From the NCBI RefSeq assembly GCF_013391475.1, contig NZ_JACBAZ010000001.1, positions 454,377-518,376 of the forward strand: a stretch of 64,000 nt of DNA, given 5' to 3'. This DNA is from Oceaniferula marina (GTDB lineage: Bacteria; Verrucomicrobiota; Verrucomicrobiia; Verrucomicrobiales; Akkermansiaceae). A program made the position numbers and the translations under genes. Each line of letters opens with the position of its first letter. Positions within the stretch are counted from its first letter, which is position 1. This document shows positions 8,847-17,841 of this stretch, one piece after another. The notes under the pieces were generated by a model that was given only the letters and a program-made list of their open reading frames with translations, did no database searches and was not told the origin of the DNA.

Positions 8847-9722
8847 CTATGAGACCGACTGTCTGGCCGCCTTCACGGTGTTGGCGATCAACATGGCGAT
8901 GGTCATCGGCCCAACACCGCCCGGCACCGGAGTGATGGCGGCACACTTTGGAGCCACTTCGTCATAAGCAACATCCCCAACCAAACGATAGCCTCGTTTT
9001 GCGGAGGCATCCTCCACCCGGTTGATCCCGACATCAATCACCGTTGCCCCATCCTTGACCATGTCAGCCGTGACAAATTCAGGACGGCCAATGGCAGCTA
9101 CAATAATATCCGCCCGGCGACTGACTTCGGCCAAATCTTTAGTCCGCGAGTGAGCCACGGTTACCGTGGCATTTCCTTCCTTGCTCATCAGCAATAAGGC
9201 CATGGGTTTCCCCACAATCATACTGCGCCCGATGACCACGGCTTGGGCTCCGGAGGTCTCCACCCCCGCTTCTTTCAAAAGTCGCATACAACCGGCCGGA
9301 GTGCAGGGAACAAATCCCGAGGCGTCCTCCAGCGCCAACTTGGCAACGTTCTCAGGATGAAAACCATCCACATCCTTGGCTGGGTCAATGGCGCGAACAA
9401 TCGCCTCTTCATCGATGTGTGGGGGCGGCGGAGATTGAACCAAAATCCCATGAATAGCGGCATCCTCATTCAATTCCTCCACAACCGCTAAAACTTCCTC
9501 CTGACTGGCATCAGCCGGCAATTCAATTTTTCTGGAATGCAGCCCCAGTTCGGCACATTTCCTTACTTTGGAGCCCACATAGACTTTGGATGCCGGATCA
9601 TCACCGACCAAAACCACAGCCAAGCCCGGAGTAATTCCGCGATTCTTTAAGGTTTCAATTTCCTGACTGCACTCGTCGAGCACTTTGGCCGCTACCGTTT
9701 TTCCGTCGATGATCTTGCTCAT
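8847..9722 (-). CDS. folD: Bifunctional methylene-THF dehydrogenase / methenyl-THF cyclohydrolase
   Basis: This 291-residue protein has the FolD signatures: [14 protein letters not shown] with the catalytic Lys, [32 protein letters not shown] for NADP binding, and [14 protein letters not shown] near the C-terminus. It interconverts 5,10-methylene- and 10-formyl-tetrahydrofolate in the cytoplasm, feeding purine, thymidylate and formyl-Met synthesis. It is the last gene of a minus-strand run (secG, rhomboid, DUF374 acyltransferase, folD) with short gaps. Only 8 bp separate it from the acyltransferase. Confidence 0.96.
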   Translation of the reverse strand: MSKIIDGKTVAAKVLDECSQEIETLKNRGITPGLAVVLVGDDPASKVYVGSKVRKCAELGLHSRKIELPADASQEEVLAVVEELNEDAAIHGILVQSPPPPHIDEEAIVRAIDPAKDVDGFHPENVAKLALEDASGFVPCTPAGCMRLLKEAGVETSGAQAVVIGRSMIVGKPMALLLMSKEGNATVTVAHSRTKDLAEVSRRADIIVAAIGRPEFVTADMVKDGATVIDVGINRVEDASAKRGYRLVGDVAYDEVAPKCAAITPVPGGVGPMTIAMLIANTVKAARQSVS

Positions 9723-9730
9723 GCTGATTA

Positions 9731-10411
9731 TTATTTACTGGAAGTTTCGGGGAAGTCGTCAATCCCTTCGTGAAGAGAACTCTCTACACCTTGTCGAACA
9801 GATTCAAAATCATTTTCATCTAACTTCGCCGGAATATGACACGGAGCTTCAATATGAATCGTCACCCGGCTGAACGGTTTCGGGATATGCAAGCGGTCCC
9901 AAGTTTTTAACCGCCAACTTGAGGAATAAGAAAATCTGACCGGATACAAAGGACAGGATGCCGATTGGGCCAGTTTGACCACTCCGGGCTCCATCACATA
10001 TCGAGGTCCACGGGGGCCGTCCGGCGTAACAAACACTTGGTCATTTTGTTTGAGTGCTCGCTTCAAAGCAATCAATGAAGCTACGGCCCTGCGGGAACTC
10101 GATCCACGAACGGACTTGACACCAAAGCAGGAAAGGAACGAGGCAATCACCGCTCCATCCTTACTGGCACTGGTCAAAGTGCTCGCGGGAATTTTTCCAA
10201 GAAATCGACTCAAGGCCAAAGGAGCCGTTAATAGATTACCATGCCAAAAAACCCAAACCCCGGGGATCCCAGGGCCAACCACTTGACGCGTCTCATGTGG
10301 ATCCTCAACCCGATAGCGCAGGGTCATCCCCAACAAACCAACCACGGATGCCGCCAGTTTGCCCGCGGCCAATTGCTTCCACGATCCTCGAATTTCCAAG
10401 CGCTTACTCAT
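9731..10411 (-). CDS. DUF374 lysophospholipid acyltransferase family protein
   Basis: The 226-residue protein has the DUF374 pattern: [11 protein letters not shown] near residue 55, [13 protein letters not shown], a GSSSRR motif and [15 protein letters not shown]. The family is related to LPLAT acyltransferases and to LpxL-type enzymes that act on lipid A or other membrane lipids. The H-x4-D core is not as clear as in PlsC. An N-terminal hydrophobic segment around [14 protein letters not shown] suggests membrane attachment. It sits between folD and a rhomboid protease in the same orientation. The substrate is not known for this family member. Confidence 0.82.
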   Translation of the reverse strand: MSKRLEIRGSWKQLAAGKLAASVVGLLGMTLRYRVEDPHETRQVVGPGIPGVWVFWHGNLLTAPLALSRFLGKIPASTLTSASKDGAVIASFLSCFGVKSVRGSSSRRAVASLIALKRALKQNDQVFVTPDGPRGPRYVMEPGVVKLAQSASCPLYPVRFSYSSSWRLKTWDRLHIPKPFSRVTIHIEAPCHIPAKLDENDFESVRQGVESSLHEGIDDFPETSSK

Positions 10412-10445
10412 ACGGCATCATTCCTCATCCAACTTCAATCGGCAG

Positions 10446-11696
10446 TTAACCTAGCATCTTCAGCACGGCCGTCAATGCTGCGACCAGAATCAAACAGCCG
10501 GCAACAAAACCTGCTATTTTATCACGGGTAATCGATTTAGGCCGGTGCATTGATGCCGACGGTGGAAAAACAACCGCAGCATACACCATGCCTGCTACCA
10601 ATCCCCCGACATGTGCCGCATTGTCGATGAAGCTCATCCCCAGCGTGCCAATCACCCCCATCAGAATCACCCCCGCAATCAACCTGCGTCTGGCCAACCG
10701 CGGAACCAGACTTCTATGCATCAGCTCAAAGACCATCAAAAAGCCCAATAGCCCCATGATTCCACCGGAAGCACCAACGGCAGGACGATCCGGATACCAC
10801 CAAAAGGAGGCATACCCGCCAACCCACATCGCCATAAAAAAGACAATCAACAAATGGGGCCAACGTGCCAGACACTCGGTTCGGCGACCCAGGTACATCA
10901 AGCCGGCGGCATTCATCAACAAATGCACTATATTCCCATGGAGAAAAGGAGTGGTCATCAATCGCCAGGTCTCCGTAGCATCTGGAAATGCCGCAAGGTA
11001 TTTTACGCCTTCTTGTTTTAACAAGCCAGCCCTCAGGATGGACAATTTAAGACCACCGCTTCCAGCTGCCCCCATATCCACGACCAACTGAACCACAGCA
11101 CAGACGGCTAAACAGGCCAACAAACCATAGGTTACCGGGATGCGCTGCCGATGCATCCAACTGTCAAACTGGGCATCCGGCAAATCTTCCGCCATATCGC
11201 GGTGCTTCATTTTTGCCAGATGCGTTTTGGTTTTCCAGCCTTCATACAATGGCAGCAAACCAAAAATGAGAAATAGAAGAGCGGCCACACCAGCCACCTG
11301 ACTTGAGTAAAGCGAGCTCCACTGCCCTCCGCTGTTCTGCCAGGCTGACCATAACGACCAGGCCATAACGGCGGCAAAAACGGCTCCCATCCGCAAGCCA
11401 TCGCTGAGATCCCGCTCTGCTGCAAGCTTGCGCCGAATGCGGATCGGCGTGTGCAAGGCTGCAACTTCCTCTGGAACAACCAAACGATCGTGTTCGGGAG
11501 TCCAAACCAAATCAATCCCCTCTCTGGAAGATCGCAGCTTGGATGCCAGGTCTTCCAGATCATCAGCCACATGCGCTCGACCTTTAGCATCAAAAAAGCC
11601 AAACCCAGATGTTGCGGGTTTGGCTGGAAAGGCATCCCTACGTGCCCATACAGGCAGAGTCTGGGATGCTCCTGATGTCTTGGACGATTGCCCCAC
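10446..11696 (-). CDS. Rhomboid family intramembrane serine protease
   Basis: The 416-residue protein has the rhomboid catalytic pair: Ser310 in GASGGIMG and His362 in AHVGGLVAG. The upstream NxxGLMYLG segment lines the oxyanion region. At least seven hydrophobic segments are visible from about residue 100 on. The first 100 residues are soluble and hydrophilic, with FGFFDAKGRAHVADD and LVWTPEHDRLVVP. They resemble a small cytoplasmic domain fused before the protease, which I do not recognise. Rhomboids cleave membrane proteins within the bilayer. Its substrates here are unknown. It is 9 bp downstream of secG. Confidence 0.9.
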   Translation of the reverse strand: MGQSSKTSGASQTLPVWARRDAFPAKPATSGFGFFDAKGRAHVADDLEDLASKLRSSREGIDLVWTPEHDRLVVPEEVAALHTPIRIRRKLAAERDLSDGLRMGAVFAAVMAWSLWSAWQNSGGQWSSLYSSQVAGVAALLFLIFGLLPLYEGWKTKTHLAKMKHRDMAEDLPDAQFDSWMHRQRIPVTYGLLACLAVCAVVQLVVDMGAAGSGGLKLSILRAGLLKQEGVKYLAAFPDATETWRLMTTPFLHGNIVHLLMNAAGLMYLGRRTECLARWPHLLIVFFMAMWVGGYASFWWYPDRPAVGASGGIMGLLGFLMVFELMHRSLVPRLARRRLIAGVILMGVIGTLGMSFIDNAAHVGGLVAGMVYAAVVFPPSASMHRPKSITRDKIAGFVAGCLILVAALTAVLKMLG

Positions 11697-11705
11697 GAAG
11701 ATGGA

Positions 11706-12233
11706 TTAGTTTCCTCCTTCTCCGGTCTCGGATGAAGCCGGAGTCTCTTCAGAACCGGTGGATGGTTCTTCGGTAGCCGTGTCCTTGTCCTCTGCAGGAA
11801 CGTCTTTGTTGTCTGTATCTTCAGCAGGAGCGCTCTCCTTGGAATCAGCATCCGGACTGCCAGGCATCACTACCGGAGCCTCAGGAGCTTCCGTTGGAAC
11901 ATTTGGCACAGTTTCAGCAGGAACGTCCTTCTCGGAAGTATCACTCATGTCAATCTGGGTGTTCTGACGCTTACCAATCAAGATGGCCAACACCAGGGTC
12001 ACCACAAAAAACAAGGTGCCAAGGTAAACGGTTCCTTTTTGCAAGACATCGGTCGTGCGTGCTCCAAACGCCTGGTCGGTCAGACCGGAACCAAAAGCGG
12101 CTCCAAGGCCTTCCTGCTTGGGGCGCTGCATCAGAACGACGAGTGCAAGCAACAAACAGATGATCACGTGGATCACCAGCAGAAGATTAATCGAGATGGT
12201 TAGCCAGTCAACGGCTGCAATTAAAGGTGTCAT
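11706..12233 (-). CDS. secG: Preprotein translocase subunit SecG with long acidic tail
   Basis: The first 85 residues are a normal SecG: a hydrophobic helix, then LMQRPKQEGLGAAFG and a second helix ending ILIGKR. SecG assists SecYE/SecA protein export. A tail of about 80 residues follows that is rich in Asp, Glu, Pro, Thr and Ser (for example PAEDTDNKDVPAEDKD) and has no hydrophobic part. In known SecG both ends face the periplasm, so the tail should be periplasmic. Tails of this kind are not part of the E. coli protein. The gene leads the secG-rhomboid-DUF374-folD run. Confidence 0.92.
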   Translation of the reverse strand: MTPLIAAVDWLTISINLLLVIHVIICLLLALVVLMQRPKQEGLGAAFGSGLTDQAFGARTTDVLQKGTVYLGTLFFVVTLVLAILIGKRQNTQIDMSDTSEKDVPAETVPNVPTEAPEAPVVMPGSPDADSKESAPAEDTDNKDVPAEDKDTATEEPSTGSEETPASSETGEGGN

Positions 12234-12314
12234 GGGCGCGGGAATATGGTGAACGGATGCCAGCTTGTAAAGACGCGATTTACGACTTTAGGCATCTTTT
12301 TTCTGATTTTCTCC

Positions 12315-12395
12315 CCTTTTCTATTCAGTTGGTGCGATTCATGCGGAATACTGACAGGCAAACAAACGCCTAGCAACCAACCAACTGAGAAAAGG
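12315..12395 (-). repeat. Interrupted inverted repeat between panD and secG
   Basis: On the plus strand CCTTTTCT, ATT and CAGTTGGT (12315-12333) face ACCAACTGAGAAAAGG (12380-12395). This gives 16 paired bases with a three-base bulge. An inner GGC/GCC pair is possible in the loop. It begins one base after the panD stop and ends about 80 bp before secG, both on the minus strand. It may act as a panD terminator or a structured secG leader. There is no T-tract directly after the stem. Confidence 0.4.
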
Positions 12396-12396
12396 C

Positions 12397-12741
12397 TTAA
12401 ATTTTACGAAGAATTTCGTTCTTTTCGTTACAAACTACCTTCAAAGGAACGATCGGTGTTTTAGAGAGAGCAAAGGCCATGATGGTAATCCGCTCTCCCG
12501 CCTTGATGACATGTGCCGCACCTCCATTCATAATGATGGTTCCGGTTCCCGGCTTCCCGGCCTGCGCATAGGTTTCGAGCCGACCGCCCTTGGATGCTGA
12601 AGTAACAAGGACCCGCTCGCCGTCGATTAAGCCGACAGCTTCCATCAGATCGGATGGGATTTCAATGCTGCCTTCATACTCGACATCAGCGATACTGACA
12701 CAGGCGCGGTGGATTTTAGATTTTAATAGCACGAGCTGCAT
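12397..12741 (-). CDS. panD: Aspartate 1-decarboxylase
   Basis: From the ATG at 12741 the protein has 114 residues and begins MQLVLLKSKIHRACV, as PanD usually does. The self-cleavage site is Gly24-Ser25 in YEGSIEIP. Cleavage there creates the pyruvoyl group that decarboxylates aspartate to beta-alanine for pantothenate and CoA. IIMNGGAAHVIKAGERITI is the conserved second half. A TTG at 12789 would add 16 residues unlike the family, so I reject it. The gene is divergent from ychF. CoA supply fits the acyl-CoA-rich metabolism seen later in the window, but no direct link is shown. Confidence 0.93.
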   Translation of the reverse strand: MQLVLLKSKIHRACVSIADVEYEGSIEIPSDLMEAVGLIDGERVLVTSASKGGRLETYAQAGKPGTGTIIMNGGAAHVIKAGERITIMAFALSKTPIVPLKVVCNEKNEILRKI

Positions 12742-12846
12742 GCCCGCAACCAAGCCCCGAACGGCCTGAAGGTCAAATTTCAAATTCAATAAAATCGTAA
12801 AAAATCACCATTGCAATTGTCAAAAATTCCCCTAGCGTCCCGCGCC

Positions 12847-13962
12847 ATGCTCAAGGCAGGAATTGTAGGACTCCCCAACGTCGGTAAATCAACCCTCTTC
12901 AATGCAGTCACCCGCACACGCAACGCGGAGGCTGCCAACTACCCGTTTTGCACCATCGACCCCAATGTCGGCGTCGTCACCGTGCCGGATGATCGCTTGG
13001 AAGTCTTGGGGGAAATCAACAGCACCCAGAAAATCATCCCCGCAGCTATCGAGTTTGTCGATATCGCCGGATTGGTCGAAGGCGCATCAGAAGGTGCCGG
13101 TCTCGGTAATAAGTTTCTGGCCAACATTCGTGAAGTCGACGCCATTGTGCAAGTTGTCCGCTGTTTTGAAAACGACGACATTATCCACGAACTCGGAACC
13201 GTCGATCCCCTGCGCGATATCGAAATCATCAACTCCGAGCTCATCTTGTCTGACATTGCCGCGATGGACAAACGGAAGGAGTCACGGACTAAAAAGGCCC
13301 GGGGTGGTGACAAAGAGGCAAAAAAGGAACTCGACCTGATTGAAAAGCTCCTGCCCCACCTCGATGCCGGAAACCCAGCCGTCACGCTCGAACTCAATGA
13401 TGATGAAAAGGAAACTCTGCGAGAGTTTTTCCTGCTGAGCTCGAAGCGCACAATTTTTGCCTGCAACGTGGCTGAAGACGAACTTGCCGATGCCCAGTCC
13501 AATCCCGACGGCCATGCCATGGTTAAAAAAGTGCGTGAATACGCCGCAGCCAGCCATGATGCCGAAGCCATTGTAATTTCTGCACGCATCGAGGAAGAAT
13601 TGATCGAGCTCTCCCCCGAAGAAGCCAATGAGTTTCTCACCGATATGGGAATCACGGATTCCGGTGTCTCTACTCTGATTCGTTCGGTCTACCACTTGCT
13701 CGGATTGCGGACCTACATCACCAGTGGGGAAAAGGAAACCCGGGCCTGGACAATCCACACTGGAGATAAGGCTCCTGCAGCAGCTGGAGTCATCCACGGT
13801 GATTTTGAACGTGGGTTTATCGCCGCCGAAGTCGTCGCCTACGAAGACCTGGTGGAGGCCGGCTCAAAATCAGCAGCCCGCGACGCAGGGAAACTGCGCA
13901 TCGAAGGCAAGGAATACGAAGTCAAGGACGGCGACGTCATCGAATTCCGCTTCAACGTCTGA
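12847..13962 (+). CDS. ychF: Redox-regulated ATPase YchF (Obg-like)
   Basis: From the ATG at 12847 the protein has 371 residues and starts MLKAGIVGLPNVGKST, the G1 motif. It continues with the YchF-typical NYPFCTIDPNVGVV and FVDIAGLVEGASEGAGLG (G3). A helical insertion and a C-terminal TGS domain follow, with FNV at the very end. YchF binds ATP rather than GTP and associates with ribosomes. A TTG start at 12811 would add 12 residues of atypical sequence. The gene stands alone, divergent from panD. Confidence 0.95.
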   Translation: MLKAGIVGLPNVGKSTLFNAVTRTRNAEAANYPFCTIDPNVGVVTVPDDRLEVLGEINSTQKIIPAAIEFVDIAGLVEGASEGAGLGNKFLANIREVDAIVQVVRCFENDDIIHELGTVDPLRDIEIINSELILSDIAAMDKRKESRTKKARGGDKEAKKELDLIEKLLPHLDAGNPAVTLELNDDEKETLREFFLLSSKRTIFACNVAEDELADAQSNPDGHAMVKKVREYAAASHDAEAIVISARIEEELIELSPEEANEFLTDMGITDSGVSTLIRSVYHLLGLRTYITSGEKETRAWTIHTGDKAPAAAGVIHGDFERGFIAAEVVAYEDLVEAGSKSAARDAGKLRIEGKEYEVKDGDVIEFRFNV

Positions 13963-14015
13963 TCCTGCTCGATCAGCCACCAGCCACCTCTTCATTTTTA
14001 CGAAAAAACCAACAA

Positions 14016-14036
14016 CCTGGGGGTTTTAACCCCAGG
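14016..14036. terminator. Hairpin after ychF
   Basis: CCTGGGG (14016-14022) and CCCCAGG (14030-14036) form a perfect GC-rich 7-bp stem with a 7-nt loop, 53 bp after the ychF stop. No T-run follows on the plus strand. On the minus strand T-rich sequence follows. It may weakly end ychF transcription. Confidence 0.4.
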
Positions 14037-14174
14037 AAAAGCATAAAACCACTTGATTTCCAGCATTAGAAGAGGTATCGGACACATCAAGCGCAGTCGC
14101 TAAACCTGCTTTAGCTCTTCGCAACCCCCGCATCTGAATCCAAGCCCCCCAGAACTTGTTTTCCTTTGCGAATC

Positions 14175-15158
14175 ATGCTCAAAATTTCCCATTTTTTCAT
14201 CGTCACCTGTGCGACAGCACTGCTTCTTGGCAATGCCGTTCAGGCTGCCAACGTGATGGCTGTCACCGGAAATCAGGGTGATGGCAATTTTGACCCTAAT
14301 TCGTTTTACGAAATCAACACCGACAATGGCCGCTCGACCAAGATTGGCAGCGCCACAGTCACGCCCAACCAATTAGCCTACGACGTCAGTAGTAACAACT
14401 ACTATTACATGGACCACAACGGTTCGAATTTTTACCGATTCGATATTACAAACGGCACCCAACACCTGATTGGAGACCTAATCGACGTCGGTATGCCGAG
14501 TGGAAAAACCGGCAGTGGTGGTGGTGACTTCTACAACGGACGATATTATTACACACCGGAAACAGGAACTGAAGGCCTCTATGTCATCAGTTTCAACGGC
14601 GATGGGTCCCAAATTGTCAGCCACACTCCGATTGCACCAAGCAACCTCAGCGACCATTCCGACCTCTTTGACGGATCAGGAAATGCAGGGCTCGGGGACT
14701 TTGGTGATTTTGCCATCGATAGTGACACAGGGCTAATGTACGGGAGCTCCAGAATGTCAAAAAATGGCCAATCTTACTATGCATTCTGGACCATTGATCT
14801 GACCGACCCTAATTACGAGATGGCCATGCTTAACGACAATATAAGTGATGTTTATCAAATGGCCTTTGACGAGAATAACGTGCTTTGGGCGAATCGCTGG
14901 AACAGCGGCGGAGACCTTTATGAGTTAAATAAATCTGACGGCACAATCTCTGACACGGCCACACTCAGGTATATTAACAGTAGAGGGCGGTGGAGAGCCG
15001 CCAACGGTGATTTCTATGACATGGCATCAACTGGGGTGCGCGAGGGTATTCCCGTTATTCCGGAGCCAAGCTCCTTCGCCTTCATGAGCACGGCAGCCTT
15101 CCTGTTTCTTCGCCGTCGACGCAAACCAGAGGCTGTGCTATACTCCACACTGCGATGA
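14175..15158 (+). CDS. PEP-CTERM sorting domain protein
   Basis: The 327-residue protein has a signal peptide (residues 1-24, ending GNAVQAA). A long extracellular part resembles a beta-propeller-like domain, with repeated Asp/Asn/Gly-rich strands such as FYEINTDNGRSTKIG and LYELNKSDGTI. It ends in a PEP-CTERM signal: IPEPSS, a hydrophobic stretch and RRRRK. Such proteins are cut by an exosortase and retained at the surface or matrix. Unusually, about ten residues follow the basic cluster. The ATG at 14175 gives a better signal peptide than the TTG at 14166. Its stop overlaps the next gene by four bases, so the two are coupled. The function beyond surface sorting is unknown. Confidence 0.8.
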   Translation: MLKISHFFIVTCATALLLGNAVQAANVMAVTGNQGDGNFDPNSFYEINTDNGRSTKIGSATVTPNQLAYDVSSNNYYYMDHNGSNFYRFDITNGTQHLIGDLIDVGMPSGKTGSGGGDFYNGRYYYTPETGTEGLYVISFNGDGSQIVSHTPIAPSNLSDHSDLFDGSGNAGLGDFGDFAIDSDTGLMYGSSRMSKNGQSYYAFWTIDLTDPNYEMAMLNDNISDVYQMAFDENNVLWANRWNSGGDLYELNKSDGTISDTATLRYINSRGRWRAANGDFYDMASTGVREGIPVIPEPSSFAFMSTAAFLFLRRRRKPEAVLYSTLR

Positions 15159-16258
15159 AACCCAATGAGGGCAAGGGCTGGCAAGGACTCAGCCGCGAGT
15201 TACGCCATTGGTCCTGGAAGCGACTCCGCCCCAAAATCAAACGGGCATCCGATGAAAAACGTCGAGAGCCCACGTTAAAGGATAGCCCGCCGGAACTCGA
15301 CAGCAAAGCAATCAGCCTCAAGGTTCACAAGCCTCCGCTGGGAATCACCAAAACCACACCCGCCCAAGTGGAGGAAATATTGGGTGATGAGGAAGAACCC
15401 GAGGATATCGAAGAAAAGTGGGGACTGATGGACCGCGTCAGAGACATCCCTATCGGATGGCAAATTCTCGGAATCCTTATTCTGGCTGGCATCATCACCC
15501 AATCGACCCGAATGATTGTCGAGGGACGGAAAAATAGAGAAAAAGCCATTACCATCAACACCTCCATCCTCGAACAAGACCAAGAGGAAATTCAATCCGT
15601 TGAACAAGCACTCCACCAGACCATCCGCTCCTATCTCGCAGCCGACTCCCTTGAAAAAAAGCTGAAGTGGAGCCGCTACCCTGAGCGCGTCAAGCCGATG
15701 ATGGAGCAATACTATCAAAACCATACATTCAAACCTCTCGATTTTGATCACATCAAATCGATCAATTTTGTCACGTTTTGGTCGCGCCCCTTTGTCCTGC
15801 TTACAGCCTACACGACGAGTGGGGACTCCGTCTTTATGACTGTCGAGCAAACAGGCAACACGGCATTCAAGGTCGACTGGGAAACTGATGTCTACTATTT
15901 GCCAATGGATTGGCAGTCATTTATCAAACAACGCCCGACACAATCGCTCAACATGCGAGTCCTCGTCAAACCTGACAACCACTACGCCTATCAATTCAGA
16001 GATGAAGAAAAATACGAATGCTTCAGGCTGGTAAGCCGTGACGACCACACCCCCGTCTACGGATATGTGGAACGAGGTAGCCCGGCCTGGAAGGATCTAC
16101 GCTACTTTTTCGAACTCCGAAAAAAATCAAGTAAGCAAGGCGAACCCCTCATTTTAACCCTGCGTTTCCCTGATACCAACAATCCCAAAACAGACAAAGG
16201 TGTAATGATTGAACGCTTTCTATCTAACAGGTGGCTTTATGTTGAACGCAAACCATAA
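15155..16258 (+). CDS. Unknown single-pass membrane protein
   Basis: I do not recognise this 367-residue protein. The first 95 residues are hydrophilic and very charged, with an acidic stretch LGDEEEPEDIEEKWG. One transmembrane helix follows at about residues 103-119 (ILGILILAGIITQ). The C-terminal 250 residues look periplasmic: a short helical region (SVEQALHQTIRSYLAA), then a mixed alpha/beta part with FEL, DVYYLPMDWQSF and a final MIERFLSNRWLYVE. It overlaps the PEP-CTERM gene by ATGA, which implies coupled translation and perhaps a shared role at the envelope. Confidence 0.75.
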   Translation: MKPNEGKGWQGLSRELRHWSWKRLRPKIKRASDEKRREPTLKDSPPELDSKAISLKVHKPPLGITKTTPAQVEEILGDEEEPEDIEEKWGLMDRVRDIPIGWQILGILILAGIITQSTRMIVEGRKNREKAITINTSILEQDQEEIQSVEQALHQTIRSYLAADSLEKKLKWSRYPERVKPMMEQYYQNHTFKPLDFDHIKSINFVTFWSRPFVLLTAYTTSGDSVFMTVEQTGNTAFKVDWETDVYYLPMDWQSFIKQRPTQSLNMRVLVKPDNHYAYQFRDEEKYECFRLVSRDDHTPVYGYVERGSPAWKDLRYFFELRKKSSKQGEPLILTLRFPDTNNPKTDKGVMIERFLSNRWLYVERKP

Positions 16259-16645
16259 GCTTTGAGCAAGCCTCGATCCATCAGAAGGTCTCAGTTCATT
16301 CTATGGGTTCGAGAAGCATAGGCACTATTTTTGCTTGAATGGGCGTTCATTTTTATAAACTCTGGTGTATTGGCACTTCCTCGGAACCTACACTCCCCGT
16401 GAATTCATGAAAAACGACCTGTTCCAAAACATCTTTCGTCACAGTCCTCAAATGTATTTCAACAGCAAATCAGTTAGCACCATCAAGGCTCTTCACCAGC
16501 AAGTCTTCACGCATCATGAAGGCGCCAGTCACCGCAGAATCACAAGGGAAAGAAAAAAACGAACCCCCTAAAAACGCTGCAATGCGTGACGAAATCGAGC
16601 ACACATCTGTTACGCGTCCCAACACTTCATCTCTACTATCCTACT
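16259..16645. other. 387-bp intergenic region before the decarboxylase
   Basis: The region contains a sigma-54-like promoter (16320-16336). A short open frame at 16365-16571 has no recognisable features and I do not call it a gene. Confidence 0.5.
16320..16336 (+). promoter_or_regulatory. Candidate sigma-54 promoter
   Basis: GGCAC at 16321-16325 and TTGC at 16331-16334 with a 5-bp spacer fit the -24/-12 consensus TGGCAC-N5-TTGC, with one mismatch (A for the first T). It points toward the phosphonopyruvate decarboxylase gene about 310 bp downstream. A chance match is possible. Confidence 0.35.
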
Positions 16646-17803
16646 ATGGAAGCGACCACCTTTCTCTCAGCCCTCAAACAACAGGGTTATACTCACTTCT
16701 CCGGGGTTCCCTGCTCTTTTTTAAAGCCCTTGATCAACGCTGTCATCAATGATCTGGATATCGACTACATCGGAGCCAGTAGTGAAGGAGAATCGATAGG
16801 TATCAGTCTGGGAGCACATTTGGCCGGTAAAAAAACGGTCAGCATCTGCCAGAATTCAGGTTTAGGTAACATGGTCAACCCTCTGACCTCACTCAACAAC
16901 CCTTTTAAAGTTCCCACTCTACTCATTACTACCCTGAGAGGTGAGCCTGGAACCCCTGACGAACCCCAGCACACTCTCATGGGGGAAATCACAGGCGAGT
17001 TACTGGACACCTTACGAATCCCCTGGCAATTTTTCCCAGACTCGGAAGAGGCTATCGCCAAAACACTCTCGAATGCTGAAGACGCTATCTCAAACGACAA
17101 TGCCCCCTACGCTTTGGTGCTTAAAAAAGGAACCTTATCTCCAACAAAACTTGAACCAAGCCGCCGACAAGCTTCCGTCCAGACCTATCATCTATCACAC
17201 CCCCCGTCTCATCAAGACAAGAGGCCAAGCCGAACCAAGGCCATCAACACGCTGCTCTCTCAATGCTCCGGAAATGAGGCGATCATCGCAACCACAGGAA
17301 AAACCGGGCGTGAACTCTTCACCCAGAACGATCGAGATGGAAACCTTTACGTTGTCGGAGGCATGGGAACAGCGAGTGCCATCGGTCTGGGGATTGCCAC
17401 CAGCCTCCCGAACCAAGCTGTCATCGTTTTAGATGGAGACGGAGCGGCACTCATGAAATTGGGAGCGCTCGCCACCATTGGTCACTATCAACCGGATAAT
17501 CTGCTTCATATCGTGCTCGACAACGAAAGCCATGATTCGACAGGAGGCCAAGCAACATCCTCCAGCACCGTGGATTTTGCCCAAATCGCCTCTGCATGCA
17601 ATTATCGGAATGTCTATCGTGCTGACAGCCTCGACCAATTGTCTGATTGTCTCGACGACAGCCGCCGCCGGCACGGCCCAAGTCTCATCCACCTGAAAAT
17701 CAAACCGGGCTCCCCGCCTAACCTAGGACGACCTAACATTCCACCCCATCAAGTCAAAGAGCGATTCATGCAGTTCCTGCAATCGAACAGATCAAGCTCA
17801 TAA
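16646..17803 (+). CDS. Phosphonopyruvate decarboxylase (TPP enzyme)
   Basis: The 385-residue protein has the two-domain layout of phosphonopyruvate/sulfopyruvate decarboxylases. The N-terminal pyrimidine-binding half carries FSGVPCSFLKPLINAVIN and a conserved Glu in SSEGES. The C-terminal half carries the thiamine diphosphate motif, from LDGDGAALMKLGALATIG to VLDNESHDSTGGQ. The enzyme converts phosphonopyruvate to phosphonoacetaldehyde, the step that pulls C-P bond formation forward. Its usual partner, PEP mutase, is not in this window, nor is an aminotransferase or a later phosphonate gene. Sulfopyruvate is an alternative substrate. The ATG at 16646 matches the family start. A GTG at 16586 would add 20 atypical residues. 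Confidence 0.82.
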   Translation: MEATTFLSALKQQGYTHFSGVPCSFLKPLINAVINDLDIDYIGASSEGESIGISLGAHLAGKKTVSICQNSGLGNMVNPLTSLNNPFKVPTLLITTLRGEPGTPDEPQHTLMGEITGELLDTLRIPWQFFPDSEEAIAKTLSNAEDAISNDNAPYALVLKKGTLSPTKLEPSRRQASVQTYHLSHPPSHQDKRPSRTKAINTLLSQCSGNEAIIATTGKTGRELFTQNDRDGNLYVVGGMGTASAIGLGIATSLPNQAVIVLDGDGAALMKLGALATIGHYQPDNLLHIVLDNESHDSTGGQATSSSTVDFAQIASACNYRNVYRADSLDQLSDCLDDSRRRHGPSLIHLKIKPGSPPNLGRPNIPPHQVKERFMQFLQSNRSSS

Positions 17804-17841
17804 GCTCCAATCGTCAGCATTCTAGTCGGAGGATTTCAGAA

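Noticed and set aside
16290-16330. tRNA-like GGTTCGA motif
   Set aside because: The flanking bases do not form a T-stem or acceptor stem of the right length.
16365-16571. 68-codon open frame downstream of the sigma-54-like site
   Set aside because: GTG start, no ribosome site, no recognisable motif, and sequence with no domain-like pattern. A real small gene is possible but not supported.
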